A DNA stretch of 10,439 bases from Solibacillus silvestris_B (GCF_051967575.1 NZ_JBQCJW010000053.1:1-10439); one strand, 5' to 3'; shown: positions 1 through 7,682, counted from the first letter of the stretch. Numbers and translations are program-made. Notes: generated by a model from the sequence alone, not told the origin.

Positions 1-1
1 A

Positions 2-1138
2 TTTACCATTGTGTTTATTCTATTTGAAAAATGGATTTCTCCATTTATATTTTCTAGTCAGATAGAAAATCAAAGCCTAATATATATATTAATTACTGTA
101 TTAATTTTCGTAAATGGTATGTTTTATTTTGTTCAAAATCAATTAAGATGGAATTTACAAGTTAGAGAAAATGCGACAGCAAATGTTATTAATTCTTTAA
201 CTACTATTTTCACAACGGTAGTATGTATAGTTATCTATGATTATGGTGTCATAGGTGTACTAGTTGGTATGATTAGTGGTAATGTTGTAGGTGGAATTTT
301 TGCTTACTTAAAATCAAGAACATTTTATAAGTTATTTTTTGAAAAAGAATTTTTAATTAAGATGATTAAATTTTCTTTGCCTTTAGTCCCTTCTAGTATA
401 GCTGTTTTTTTGAATTTATATCTAGATAGATTAATAATAAAAAACCAGTTGGGTTTAGGTTATGTAGGGTTATATGCGGTTGCTTATAGATTTGCTTCGG
501 TTATCAGTCTTGTCCTTATTGGGTTCCAAGCATCCTTAACACCTCTTATTTATGCTGAATATAAAAAAGCTAGTACACCTCAGGCGATAGAAAAACTGTT
601 TAGAGTTTTTTTGTTTATTATTATTATTTTAGGTTCAGGAGTATCCATATTCTCACATGAAATATTAGTTCTCTTTACACAACCAGAATATTTTGAAGCG
701 ACTTTATTAATAGGACCTCTAACTTTTGCTACCATACTTTCTAATATTTACATATTTACACCTGGTATGGCTATTGCAAATAAAACGAAAAGAATTTTAT
801 TTATAAATTTTTTAACAGTTATTGTCAATCTGATGTTGAGCATAGCGTTATTACAGATAATAGGTGTTTATGGAGTAGCTCTTGCGCTGTTCATAAGCAA
901 TCTAATATTATTTATGATGTATATGTATAACAGTCAAAAGTTTTATAAAATACCATTTCAATTTAATAGATTATTAGCTACGCTAGCTATTATCATCACT
1001 TGTCTGATTATGGCCTTGTACCTTGAAAGCTTAATTGTAAAAATTATTAGTTACTTATTAGTAAATCTAATATTAATGATGGTATTATTTAGTCGAAACG
1101 AATTGAAAATAGTATTGAATAAGGCGAAAATTTTATAA
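2..1138 (+). CDS. Wzx-type polysaccharide flippase, 5' truncated by window edge
   Basis: This is the C-terminal part of a polytopic membrane protein that should flip undecaprenyl-linked oligosaccharide repeat units across the cytoplasmic membrane. The frame is open to the left edge. The GTG at 11 has no ribosome binding site in front of it and is followed immediately by mid-protein sequence, so the true start lies outside. About 378 codons are visible, against roughly 420-500 residues for the family. Hydrophobic segments alternate with short basic loops over the whole length. Counting from the GTG, the central stretch at residues 122-184 (SLPLVPSS, then YLDRLII, then GLGYVGLYAVAYRFA, then ASLTPLIYAEYKK) is the pattern typical of polysaccharide/oligosaccharide flippases of the MOP superfamily. 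It ends 13 bases before the amidotransferase gene, so the two are probably co-transcribed. Which sugar unit it carries cannot be read from the sequence. The family call is firm; a role other than Wzx (e.g. teichuronic acid export) is possible. Confidence 0.9.
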   Translation, partial: FTIVFILFEKWISPFIFSSQIENQSLIYILITVLIFVNGMFYFVQNQLRWNLQVRENATANVINSLTTIFTTVVCIVIYDYGVIGVLVGMISGNVVGGIFAYLKSRTFYKLFFEKEFLIKMIKFSLPLVPSSIAVFLNLYLDRLIIKNQLGLGYVGLYAVAYRFASVISLVLIGFQASLTPLIYAEYKKASTPQAIEKLFRVFLFIIIILGSGVSIFSHEILVLFTQPEYFEATLLIGPLTFATILSNIYIFTPGMAIANKTKRILFINFLTVIVNLMLSIALLQIIGVYGVALALFISNLILFMMYMYNSQKFYKIPFQFNRLLATLAIIITCLIMALYLESLIVKIISYLLVNLILMMVLFSRNELKIVLNKAKIL

Positions 1139-1151
1139 TTAGGAGTATTAT

Positions 1152-3038
1152 ATGTGTGGAATAGCAGCGATTTATTCAACTAAGAGTTTGGAGAATTACT
1201 TAATAAAACAGATGACAGATTTGATTAAACATCGAGGGCCTGATGGTGAAGGACATGAAAGTTTTTTAGATGGGCATTTGTGGTTTGGGCATCGTCGATT
1301 ATCAATTATTGATTTATCGAGTGCAGGTCATCAACCAATGAGTTATTTAGATGAAAGATACTGGATTACTTATAATGGTGAAGTTTATAATTATTTAGAA
1401 TTACGTGATGAATTAGAAGTAAAAGGGTACCAGTTCCAATCGAATTCTGATACAGAAGTCATTTTAGCTGCGTACGCTGAATGGGGAAAAAATTGTTTAA
1501 ATCGTTTTAATGGAATGTGGTCGTTTGTCATTTTTGATCGACTTGAAAATAAATTCTTTGCAGCTCGCGATCGATTTGGTGTAAAGCCGTTATATTATTG
1601 GTATTCACCTGAGGGAATGTTAGCGTTTGCGTCAGAGATTAAACAGTTTACAGTTTTACCAGGCTGGGAAGCGTCGTTAAACGGACAAAGAGCATATGAT
1701 TTTTTGAATTGGAGTTTAACAAATCATACGGATGAAACACTTTTTGAAAATGTTTTTCAAATTCGTGGTGGGGAAGCTGTAGTAATAGAATTGGAAAATA
1801 ATAATCTGTTCAAAGAAAAGTCGCTCAATATTTATCAGTGGTATACTTTGAAACCACGATTATCGAGAGGGACAATTGATGACATCGCAGAAAAATTTAG
1901 ACAGTTATTTACGGACTCGATTAAATTGCGCTTACGAGCTGATGTTGCAGTGGGTTCGTGTTTATCTGGTGGTCTAGATTCTTCATCTATAGTTTGTGTA
2001 GCGAATGATTTATTAGACGAGCTGGATAAAAAAGAATTACAAAAAACATTTTCGGCTTGCTCTCATGAAAAGAAATATGATGAACGATATTTTATTGATA
2101 AAGTAGTTCAAAGTCGCGACATTGAAGCGCATTACACATATCCAGAATTGAATAATTTATTTCCACAGTTAGAAGACTTGACATGGCATCAAGATGAACC
2201 TTTTGGCTCGACTAGTGTATACGCACAGTGGGAAGTATTTAAGTTAGCTGCAGAACAAAAGGTCAAAGTAGTGCTAGATGGACAAGGGGCAGATGAACAA
2301 TTAGCAGGTTATCATGGTTATTTTAGCCCGAGATTTACTAGTCTATTGAAATCACTTGATATAGTGACGTTATTAAAGGAAATTAACGACTCTAAGGAAA
2401 TTCATGGATATAGTAAAGTGTTTGCTATAAAGCAAATCGCTAATGCAATGTTACCTGAAGTTATTCGGCAAAAGCTAATAAAGGTAAATAAATCTCCGAC
2501 ATGGCTTGATATGGAGAGGCTAGGTGCTGTTGAAGCAGACCCATTTGTTGAATTTGGCTCGAAAGCATCGAGTATTCGACAAATGTCTATAGCTCAACTG
2601 ACTCGTACAAACTTACCTATGTTATTGCACTGGGAGGATAGGGATTCAATGGCACATACGGTTGAATCTAGGTTACCCTTCCTCGATTATCGTTTAGTCG
2701 AATTTATTTTAGGTTTACCGGATTCTTTTAAGCTTTCTGATGGAATAACAAAAAAGGTATTAAGAGAGGGTATGAAGGATATTTTACCCGAGGAAATTCG
2801 AATGAGAATGGATAAATTAGGTTTTGTGACTCCAGAAGAGGTTTGGATAAAGGGGGAGTCCGCTGAGATGTTTTTAAAAAAGGTAAAAGAGGCAGTTGCA
2901 TTATCCAAGGGCGTTTTGAAGGAAGATGTGGTTATAAAGGCAGAGGCAATGATTGCTGGTCAAGAAAATTTCTCATTTTATATTTGGCGAGTTATAAGTT
3001 TTGGAGAATGGATCAAGAAATTTAACGTTAAAATTTAG
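1152..3038 (+). CDS. Glutamine-dependent amidotransferase, asparagine synthase (AsnB) family
   Basis: A complete 628-residue class II glutamine amidotransferase/asparagine synthase. The protein begins MCGI, so Cys2 is available as the glutaminase nucleophile. The N-terminal Ntn domain (about 1-210) keeps HRRLSIIDLS (47-56), NGEVYNY (75-81) and SDTE (99-102), the glutamine-binding residues of AsnB. The synthetase domain has the pyrophosphate-loop motif SGGLDSS at 272-278 and LDGQGADE at 375-382. Length is normal for the family. The start is fixed by AGGAG at 1141-1145, six bases upstream. A housekeeping asparagine synthetase is one reading. However, family members inside polysaccharide loci (for example Pseudomonas WbpS) are thought to turn the carboxylate of a uronic acid sugar into an amide. 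Its place between a flippase and a sugar aminotransferase favours that role here. The family is certain; the sugar substrate is inference. It is cytoplasmic, and no signal peptide is seen. Confidence 0.95.
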   Translation: MCGIAAIYSTKSLENYLIKQMTDLIKHRGPDGEGHESFLDGHLWFGHRRLSIIDLSSAGHQPMSYLDERYWITYNGEVYNYLELRDELEVKGYQFQSNSDTEVILAAYAEWGKNCLNRFNGMWSFVIFDRLENKFFAARDRFGVKPLYYWYSPEGMLAFASEIKQFTVLPGWEASLNGQRAYDFLNWSLTNHTDETLFENVFQIRGGEAVVIELENNNLFKEKSLNIYQWYTLKPRLSRGTIDDIAEKFRQLFTDSIKLRLRADVAVGSCLSGGLDSSSIVCVANDLLDELDKKELQKTFSACSHEKKYDERYFIDKVVQSRDIEAHYTYPELNNLFPQLEDLTWHQDEPFGSTSVYAQWEVFKLAAEQKVKVVLDGQGADEQLAGYHGYFSPRFTSLLKSLDIVTLLKEINDSKEIHGYSKVFAIKQIANAMLPEVIRQKLIKVNKSPTWLDMERLGAVEADPFVEFGSKASSIRQMSIAQLTRTNLPMLLHWEDRDSMAHTVESRLPFLDYRLVEFILGLPDSFKLSDGITKKVLREGMKDILPEEIRMRMDKLGFVTPEEVWIKGESAEMFLKKVKEAVALSKGVLKEDVVIKAEAMIAGQENFSFYIWRVISFGEWIKKFNVKI

Positions 3039-3059
3039 AAGTCGAAAGGACTGTTATTT

Positions 3060-4172
3060 ATGAAAATCCCTATGCTTGATTTGGCGGAGCAGTATGCTTC
3101 GATTAAAGGGGAAGTATTGACAGAGTTAGATAAGGTCATGTCTTCGTCGCAGTTTATTTTAGGTAGTAATGTGAAGAAACTTGAAGCAGACGTGGCGGCG
3201 TTTAGTAAGGTGGAACATGGCATCGGTGTGGCGAATGGTTCGGATGCGATTCATATCGCTTTGGAAGCAGTGGGTGTAGGTGCTGGCGATGAGGTCATTA
3301 CGACAACGTTTACGTTCTTTGCGACAGGTGGGGCGATTGCGCGTGCGAATGCGACACCGGTATTTGTAGATATTGATCCAGTATCGTACAATATTGATCC
3401 TAAGTTAGTAGAAGCAGCGATTACTGATAAGACAAAGGCTATAATTGCTGTTCATTTATACGGTCAAATGGCCGATATGGAAGCTTTAAAGGAAATCGCT
3501 GTAAAGCATAAGATAGTGTTGATTGAAGATGCGGCACAAGCAATTGGTGCAGAGCAGAACGGTAAGATAGTGGGTGAATTGGGTACCGCGGCAACATATA
3601 GTTTCTTCCCAACGAAAAACCTAGGGGCATACGGTGATGGTGGTATGATTGTAACTAATGATGATACGTTAGCTGAAAATGCACGTATTATCCGTGTGCA
3701 TGGCAGCAAGCCAAAATATTATCATCATGTACTAGGGTATAACAGTCGTTTAGACGAATTACAGGCAGCAGTATTAAATGTTAAATTCCCACATTTAAAA
3801 CAGTGGACAGCACAACGTCGGGAACATGCTTCCTATTATACTAAGCGGTTGAATGAAAAAGTGGGAGCGTATGTAACGACACCAATAGTATTAGAAGGAT
3901 ATTATCATGTATTTCACCAGTATACAATTCGTGTCGAGAAGCGCGACGAGCTACAGGCGTATTTAAAAGAGCAGGGTGTTTCGTCAATGGTGTATTACCC
4001 GGTACCATTACATTTACAACCTGTATTTTCAAATCTGGGTTATAAGGAAGGCGATTTACCGTTGGCTGAAAAAGCAGCTAAGGAAGCACTTTCTTTACCG
4101 ATGTTCCCAGAAATGAAGAAACAACAACAGGATTATGTTATAGCTAAGATTGAGGAGTTTTATAATCGATAA
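3060..4172 (+). CDS. DegT/DnrJ/EryC1/StrS sugar aminotransferase (WbpE-like)
   Basis: A 370-residue PLP-dependent aminotransferase that should transfer an amino group, normally from glutamate, to a keto-sugar nucleotide. Visible fold-type I landmarks are NGSDAIHIAL (59-68), the PLP-ring region TFTFFATGG (83-91), VFVDIDPVSYNID (101-113), EDAAQ (156-160, Asp157 for the pyridine nitrogen) and SFFPTKNLGAYGDGG (181-195) with the Schiff-base lysine at 186. Later comes YHHVLGYNSRLDELQAA, a motif close to that of WbpE, the UDP-3-keto-GlcNAcA 3-aminotransferase; FdtB/QdtB-type enzymes are close relatives. The start is supported by GAAAGGA at 3044-3050. The gene starts 21 bases after the amidotransferase stop and is followed at once by a strong terminator, so it closes the upstream operon. 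Its G+C content is clearly higher than that of the flippase, polymerase and glycosyltransferase genes. The family is certain; position 3 of a uronic acid sugar is the likely but unproven target. Confidence 0.94.
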   Translation: MKIPMLDLAEQYASIKGEVLTELDKVMSSSQFILGSNVKKLEADVAAFSKVEHGIGVANGSDAIHIALEAVGVGAGDEVITTTFTFFATGGAIARANATPVFVDIDPVSYNIDPKLVEAAITDKTKAIIAVHLYGQMADMEALKEIAVKHKIVLIEDAAQAIGAEQNGKIVGELGTAATYSFFPTKNLGAYGDGGMIVTNDDTLAENARIIRVHGSKPKYYHHVLGYNSRLDELQAAVLNVKFPHLKQWTAQRREHASYYTKRLNEKVGAYVTTPIVLEGYYHVFHQYTIRVEKRDELQAYLKEQGVSSMVYYPVPLHLQPVFSNLGYKEGDLPLAEKAAKEALSLPMFPEMKKQQQDYVIAKIEEFYNR

Positions 4173-4176
4173 TTCG

Positions 4177-4215
4177 AAGAAATGCGTCATTTGTATAAAT
4201 GACGCATTTCTTTTA
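4177..4215 (+). terminator. Strong Rho-independent terminator after the aminotransferase gene
   Basis: A perfect 16-bp inverted repeat (4177-4192 against 4197-4212) encloses a four-base GTAT loop and runs into a T-rich tail. The stem core is GCGTC/GACGC. It starts five bases after the aminotransferase stop. It should end most transcripts from the upstream operon, even though genes for the same polysaccharide continue downstream. The flanking A-rich and T-rich arms could also let it work on the opposite strand, but no gene approaches from that side. Confidence 0.93.
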
Positions 4216-4225
4216 TTCATTGTTG

Positions 4226-4254
4226 TTGTATTGCCTTGCAAGTAAAGATACAAT
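4226..4254 (+). promoter_or_regulatory. Possible sigma-A promoter P1 for the second operon
   Basis: TTGTAT (4226-4231) and TACAAT (4249-4254) lie 17 bases apart. The -10 matches the consensus at five of six positions, the -35 only at its TTG. A start near 4261 would give a leader of about 85 bases before the acyltransferase gene. Because a strong terminator lies just upstream, some promoter is needed in this gap. Low certainty as to which of the two candidates is used. Confidence 0.35.
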
Positions 4255-4287
4255 TAAATGATGAAAATAATGTTCAAAAAAGCATAG

Positions 4288-4317
4288 TTTACTATCTGGG
4301 GATAATGGAATTATAAA
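4288..4317 (+). promoter_or_regulatory. Possible sigma-A promoter P2 for the second operon
   Basis: TTTACT (4288-4293) and TATAAA (4312-4317) are separated by 18 bases. The -35 matches the consensus at four of six positions and the -10 at five of six. Transcription would begin near 4324, giving a short leader that still contains the GGAGGA ribosome binding site (4335-4340). It is the nearer of the two candidates to the acyltransferase start. AT-rich sequence makes chance matches common. Confidence 0.38.
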
Positions 4318-4346
4318 ATTTTATAAATTAAGATGGAGGAATTCAG

Positions 4347-5057
4347 ATGAATTTACAACAAGGAAACAATGTAGTTATAGGTGAAAATGTAACTTTCGGT
4401 GAACATGTGGTGATTGGTAATAATGTTGTCGTTTATGAAGGAACGATAATAGGTAGTAATGTCTTTATTCAAGACAATGTAGTCATTGGAAAGCAGCCTA
4501 CACGTGCAAAAGCGTCGATTTTACCAGAAGTGAAAAAATTACCGCCTGCTGTGATAGGTAATGGAGTAACTGTGGGAACCTCGTCCATAATTTATGCAAA
4601 TGTAAAAGTTGCAGATGATGTATTTATCGCAGATTTGGCGACGGTGCGCGAACGGGTAACGATTGGTGAAAAAACAATTATCGGGCGCGGTGTATCTGTT
4701 GAAAATGATTGTAAAGTGGGAATGCGTTGTAAGTTAGAAACGAATTGCTATATTACAGCTTATTCAGAGCTAGGAGACTATGTATTTATAGCACCAGGTG
4801 TTGTAACAACAAACGATAATTATATGGCTCGTAGTAAAGAACGTTTAGATAAATTTAAAGGGGTTACAGTTAAAACAGGTGGACGTATTGGAGCAAACTC
4901 TACCATTTTACCTGGTAAAACAATTCATGAAGATGGAACAGTTGCTGCGGGTAGTTTAGTATCTAAGGATGTCGCTGCTGAGATGTTGGTTTTAGGATCA
5001 CCAGCTAAAGAATATAAAAAAGTAGCTACTGAACAATTATTAAAAAATCAAGACTAA
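4347..5057 (+). CDS. Left-handed beta-helix acyltransferase (WbpD-like N-acetyltransferase)
   Basis: A 236-residue soluble acyltransferase built of hexapeptide repeats. Repeats of the [IV]-G-x-x-[VI] kind run from residue 8 to 48, stop for a basic, proline-containing insert (KQPTRAKASILPEVKKLPP, 49-67), and resume from 69 to about 153. TTNDNY at 154-159 matches the region that holds the active-site Asn/His of related sugar-nucleotide N-acetyltransferases, followed by a lysine-rich loop. The C-terminus has a further coil (GRIGANSTILPG) and the usual GSPAKEYKKV end. It probably acetylates the amino group placed by the aminotransferase upstream, using acetyl-CoA. It is longer than WbpD (about 190 residues) because of extra N-terminal coils and the insert. 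The start follows GGAGGA at 4335-4340. It is first in a new transcription unit. The family is certain; acceptor and acyl group are inferred, and an O-acetyltransferase is possible. Confidence 0.9.
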   Translation: MNLQQGNNVVIGENVTFGEHVVIGNNVVVYEGTIIGSNVFIQDNVVIGKQPTRAKASILPEVKKLPPAVIGNGVTVGTSSIIYANVKVADDVFIADLATVRERVTIGEKTIIGRGVSVENDCKVGMRCKLETNCYITAYSELGDYVFIAPGVVTTNDNYMARSKERLDKFKGVTVKTGGRIGANSTILPGKTIHEDGTVAAGSLVSKDVAAEMLVLGSPAKEYKKVATEQLLKNQD

Positions 5058-5108
5058 GCTATTATCTTGAGTTTTAAAACAATTAGAAGATGAATCAGGA
5101 GAATAGTA

Positions 5109-6218
5109 ATGATTTTTATAGTACACTTTATAGTAATAGTATTTTTATTTGTTTTCTCGAAAGTATTTTTAAAAAATGAGAAATTTTTTATTGGTGCTAC
5201 TTTTTTATATTCTATTTTTGTATTTGGACAAAGATGGATGGTTGGGACAGATTATGGGAACTATTTGATGTATTATATTTATGATTTCCAAGGAACTGAA
5301 TTGGGATACAGGACATTACAAAACCTATTTTCAAATTATGAATTAAGCTTTAGTTTACTTACATTTTTATTGTATTTTTTAACACAAGTGAATTTTTATA
5401 AATTTATTTGTAAATTTGGTAAAAATGCAACATGGATTCTTTTTATTTATTGTTTATCAGAAATATATTTTGCCGAAACATCGCAAATAAGACAATGGAT
5501 AGCGATTAGTTTTTTTATTAATGCTTATTATTATTTTTTTTATAAAAAGTATTTTAAATCAATAGGTTTAATTATTATAGGTGCGTTATTTCATAAAAGT
5601 ATTATGTTTGTAGTACCTTTACTATTTATAAGATTAGATAAACTGATTAAAAATAAATACGGATCTTTATTATTTGTTTTAATTTTAGTTATTTTACCAT
5701 TTATAAATTTGAACATCTTGCTACCGTATTTTAGTTTTATTGGTATCGTCAATGATTACTTAGGGACCCCATATATAGTCGGACTTAGTTTTCTCCATAT
5801 ACTTAAATATTATTTTTTAATCATTTGTACATTTTTCTTCTTATATAATTTGGATAAAATTAAAAATAATTTATATTATTTAATAATTAATGGCCAATTA
5901 ATATTTTTAACATTATATGGATTAAGCATGCAGTTAGGTGCTTTCATTAGGTTTTCTGCTTTTTTCAAAATTTTTGAGATTATTTTTTTTGTTTGCTTAG
6001 TATCTCAGGTGAAAAAGTTTAATAAGACACAATTAAGCTTTGTTTTCGTTATTTATTTTATAGCTATGTATATATCTATTGCTGTATTAGATACAGTAGA
6101 AATTTCACACTATCAAATTAGATTTGTGACAATTTTTGAACAGTATACTGATATAGAGCTTATAGATGAATTTTATAATTTTTTGGAAAAAGTAGGGAGA
6201 TTACCTATAACGGAGTAA
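5109..6218 (+). CDS. EpsG-like Wzy polysaccharide polymerase
   Basis: A 369-residue integral membrane protein, hydrophobic nearly throughout, with about ten predicted membrane spans. It carries the EpsG-family landmarks: arginine 42 followed by GTDYGNY (46-52), then TELGYRTLQNLF (63-74), SQIRQWIAISFF (125-136) and ALFHKSIMFV (159-168) at the start of a membrane span. These Wzy-like enzymes join flipped repeat units on the outer face of the membrane. The start is set by AGGAG at 5097-5101, seven bases before ATG. It lies 51 bases after the acyltransferase and 15 bases before the first glycosyltransferase, so it belongs to the same operon. Base composition is extremely AT-rich, as is common for wzy genes. 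Sequence cannot show the linkage it makes. Confidence 0.88.
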   Translation: MIFIVHFIVIVFLFVFSKVFLKNEKFFIGATFLYSIFVFGQRWMVGTDYGNYLMYYIYDFQGTELGYRTLQNLFSNYELSFSLLTFLLYFLTQVNFYKFICKFGKNATWILFIYCLSEIYFAETSQIRQWIAISFFINAYYYFFYKKYFKSIGLIIIGALFHKSIMFVVPLLFIRLDKLIKNKYGSLLFVLILVILPFINLNILLPYFSFIGIVNDYLGTPYIVGLSFLHILKYYFLIICTFFFLYNLDKIKNNLYYLIINGQLIFLTLYGLSMQLGAFIRFSAFFKIFEIIFFVCLVSQVKKFNKTQLSFVFVIYFIAMYISIAVLDTVEISHYQIRFVTIFEQYTDIELIDEFYNFLEKVGRLPITE

Positions 6219-6233
6219 AAGGAAAGGATTATT

Positions 6234-7406
6234 ATGCATAGGTTACATTTTTTATTTAACAGTAATTTGATTAAAAATTTTGGAGGAGTTGAGACTTGGG
6301 CTAGTTATTTCTTCCCTATATTGTTAGAAAGTAATGAATTTGAAATTCATCTATATTATGTTGATAGTCAAGAAGAAAAGTCAGAAAAAGTATTTTATTC
6401 TTGGGAATCTAAAAACTTATTTTTACATCCAATTAATTTAGGTGATTCAAAAAGTAATCATTTTTTGAAGAATTATCTGAAATATTCACAAAAAGTTGCA
6501 AGAATTTTCAAATCTAATAAGATTGGAAACGAAGACTGTTTCATTTATGTAGGCTCAATAATGAATGGTTTTATTAATATGTATTTAAATTTAATTAACT
6601 TATATTATAGAAAAGCAAATAAAGTGGTATGGGTAAGAAGTAAAAGTGTAGGAGAGTTTGCACAACAATCTAATAAAATGAAAACTTTAGTTGCTACATT
6701 TTTGGAAAATTCTATTATAAATAGCAGTTCATTATTAGTAACAAATGGCTATGATACAGAGAAGTTTTATAAAAAAAAATTCCCTAACAAGACTGATAGT
6801 ATAGTTGCGATTCCAAATGTAATATCCAGAGACTTCCTTCATATTCCAATAAATATAATATCTAACCGATTAAAGGAACCTATAGTTTATGCAGGGCGAT
6901 TACATATTACCAAAGGATTTAATTATTTTGAAGAAATATCAAGGTGTAACCACCATTTATTCGAGTTCATAGCATATGGTAATTGTGAAAATGTAAAAAA
7001 AATTGATACCCTATATTATAAAGGAAGTTATTCTCAGCAAGATTTAGATAATATATTTTTAAGTGCTGATATTTATGTCTTTTTAAATGTATCTAGCATG
7101 GCAGGAGGCTTATCTCATAGTTTATTAGAAGCTATGTCTGCCGGAAAGGTAATTATTGCTTGGGATAATGATGTGCATAATCAAGTTTTAAATGAAACTA
7201 ACTCTTGGTTGGTCCCAGAAGGCAATATATCTAAGTTTCAAGAAATTTTGAATGAAATATATTACGATCTAAAAAATAGACCAGGATTAGTATTGAACAA
7301 AAGAGAGCAAGTTAGAAGAGATAGTTTAAAATATATGCCACGAAAACATGTAGAAATATTTCTTAATGAAATAAAAAAATTAAAAACCAAGGAACATTTC
7401 TCTTAG
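6234..7406 (+). CDS. Glycosyltransferase, GT4-like, with altered EX7E motif
   Basis: A 390-residue retaining-type GT-B glycosyltransferase that should add a sugar to the lipid-linked repeat unit at the cytoplasmic face. The N-terminal domain opens with strand HFLFNS and the acceptor loop FGGVETW (16-22). The C-terminal domain begins near 216 with VYAGRLHITKGF (218-229; Arg222 and Lys228 are the usual donor-phosphate contacts) and includes FLSADIYVFLN (275-285) and the donor loop AGGLSHSLLEAMSAG (290-304). The second glutamate of the EX7E motif is Glu299; the first is replaced by Gly291. A run of nine A bases at 6771-6779 encodes three lysines. AAGGAAAGGA (6219-6228) is the ribosome binding site. 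It follows wzy by 15 bases and ends the intact part of this operon, before a decayed segment. The family is secure; the sugar and linkage are not known. Confidence 0.88.
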   Translation: MHRLHFLFNSNLIKNFGGVETWASYFFPILLESNEFEIHLYYVDSQEEKSEKVFYSWESKNLFLHPINLGDSKSNHFLKNYLKYSQKVARIFKSNKIGNEDCFIYVGSIMNGFINMYLNLINLYYRKANKVVWVRSKSVGEFAQQSNKMKTLVATFLENSIINSSSLLVTNGYDTEKFYKKKFPNKTDSIVAIPNVISRDFLHIPINIISNRLKEPIVYAGRLHITKGFNYFEEISRCNHHLFEFIAYGNCENVKKIDTLYYKGSYSQQDLDNIFLSADIYVFLNVSSMAGGLSHSLLEAMSAGKVIIAWDNDVHNQVLNETNSWLVPEGNISKFQEILNEIYYDLKNRPGLVLNKREQVRRDSLKYMPRKHVEIFLNEIKKLKTKEHFS

Positions 7407-7447
7407 AAGGGTTTTCGGGTACTTGAATTTGAAAAGACTTCCTGTAA

Positions 7448-7637
7448 GACACTTTAATATCAACTAAAAAGTTGAATCGCACGTTTACAAAGAGGAGCCA
7501 TTCAATTTCTATTTGTTATCAGAGGTCGGTTGCATCACTAGCAGGACTCATATTTACTGCTTTACCGCCAGCATTAAGGGCTTAATGTATGTCCAACGAG
7601 CGAGACAAAACTTCGCGCCTTCCTGCTCCGTATCATA
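7448..7637 (+). pseudogene. Possible remnant of a sugar-phosphate transferase (WcaJ/EpsL-like)
   Basis: Two overlapping + frames together resemble the start of a bacterial sugar transferase that primes undecaprenyl phosphate. The frame that is open from 7448 to 7582 reads VASLAGLIFTALPPAL (7526-7573), like the single N-terminal membrane anchor of this family. A neighbouring frame then reads IKGLMYVQRARQNFAP (7573-7620), which recalls the SKGPVFFxQxRxGxNGxPF segment that follows the anchor in such enzymes. Neither frame has a start with a ribosome binding site, both end in stops, and the KFRTM and DELPQL motifs were not found. If real, it is a frameshifted, heavily eroded fragment. The resemblance is from memory of the family and short, so it is tentative. 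Confidence 0.25.
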
Positions 7638-7682
7638 ATGCCTTTAATCCGGATTTTAGGATAATAAATACAACAAACACTA

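Noticed and set aside
2687..2908. Minus-strand open frames at 2687-2908, 3035-3223, 3439-3709, 3841-4032 and 9731-10042
   Set aside because: They lie wholly or almost wholly inside well-supported + strand genes, lack ribosome binding sites and show no known motifs. They are shadows of the real genes.
1152..3038. Simple housekeeping asparagine synthetase, unrelated to the locus
   Set aside because: It cannot be fully excluded, but its tight spacing between a flippase and a sugar aminotransferase makes a role in the polysaccharide more likely.
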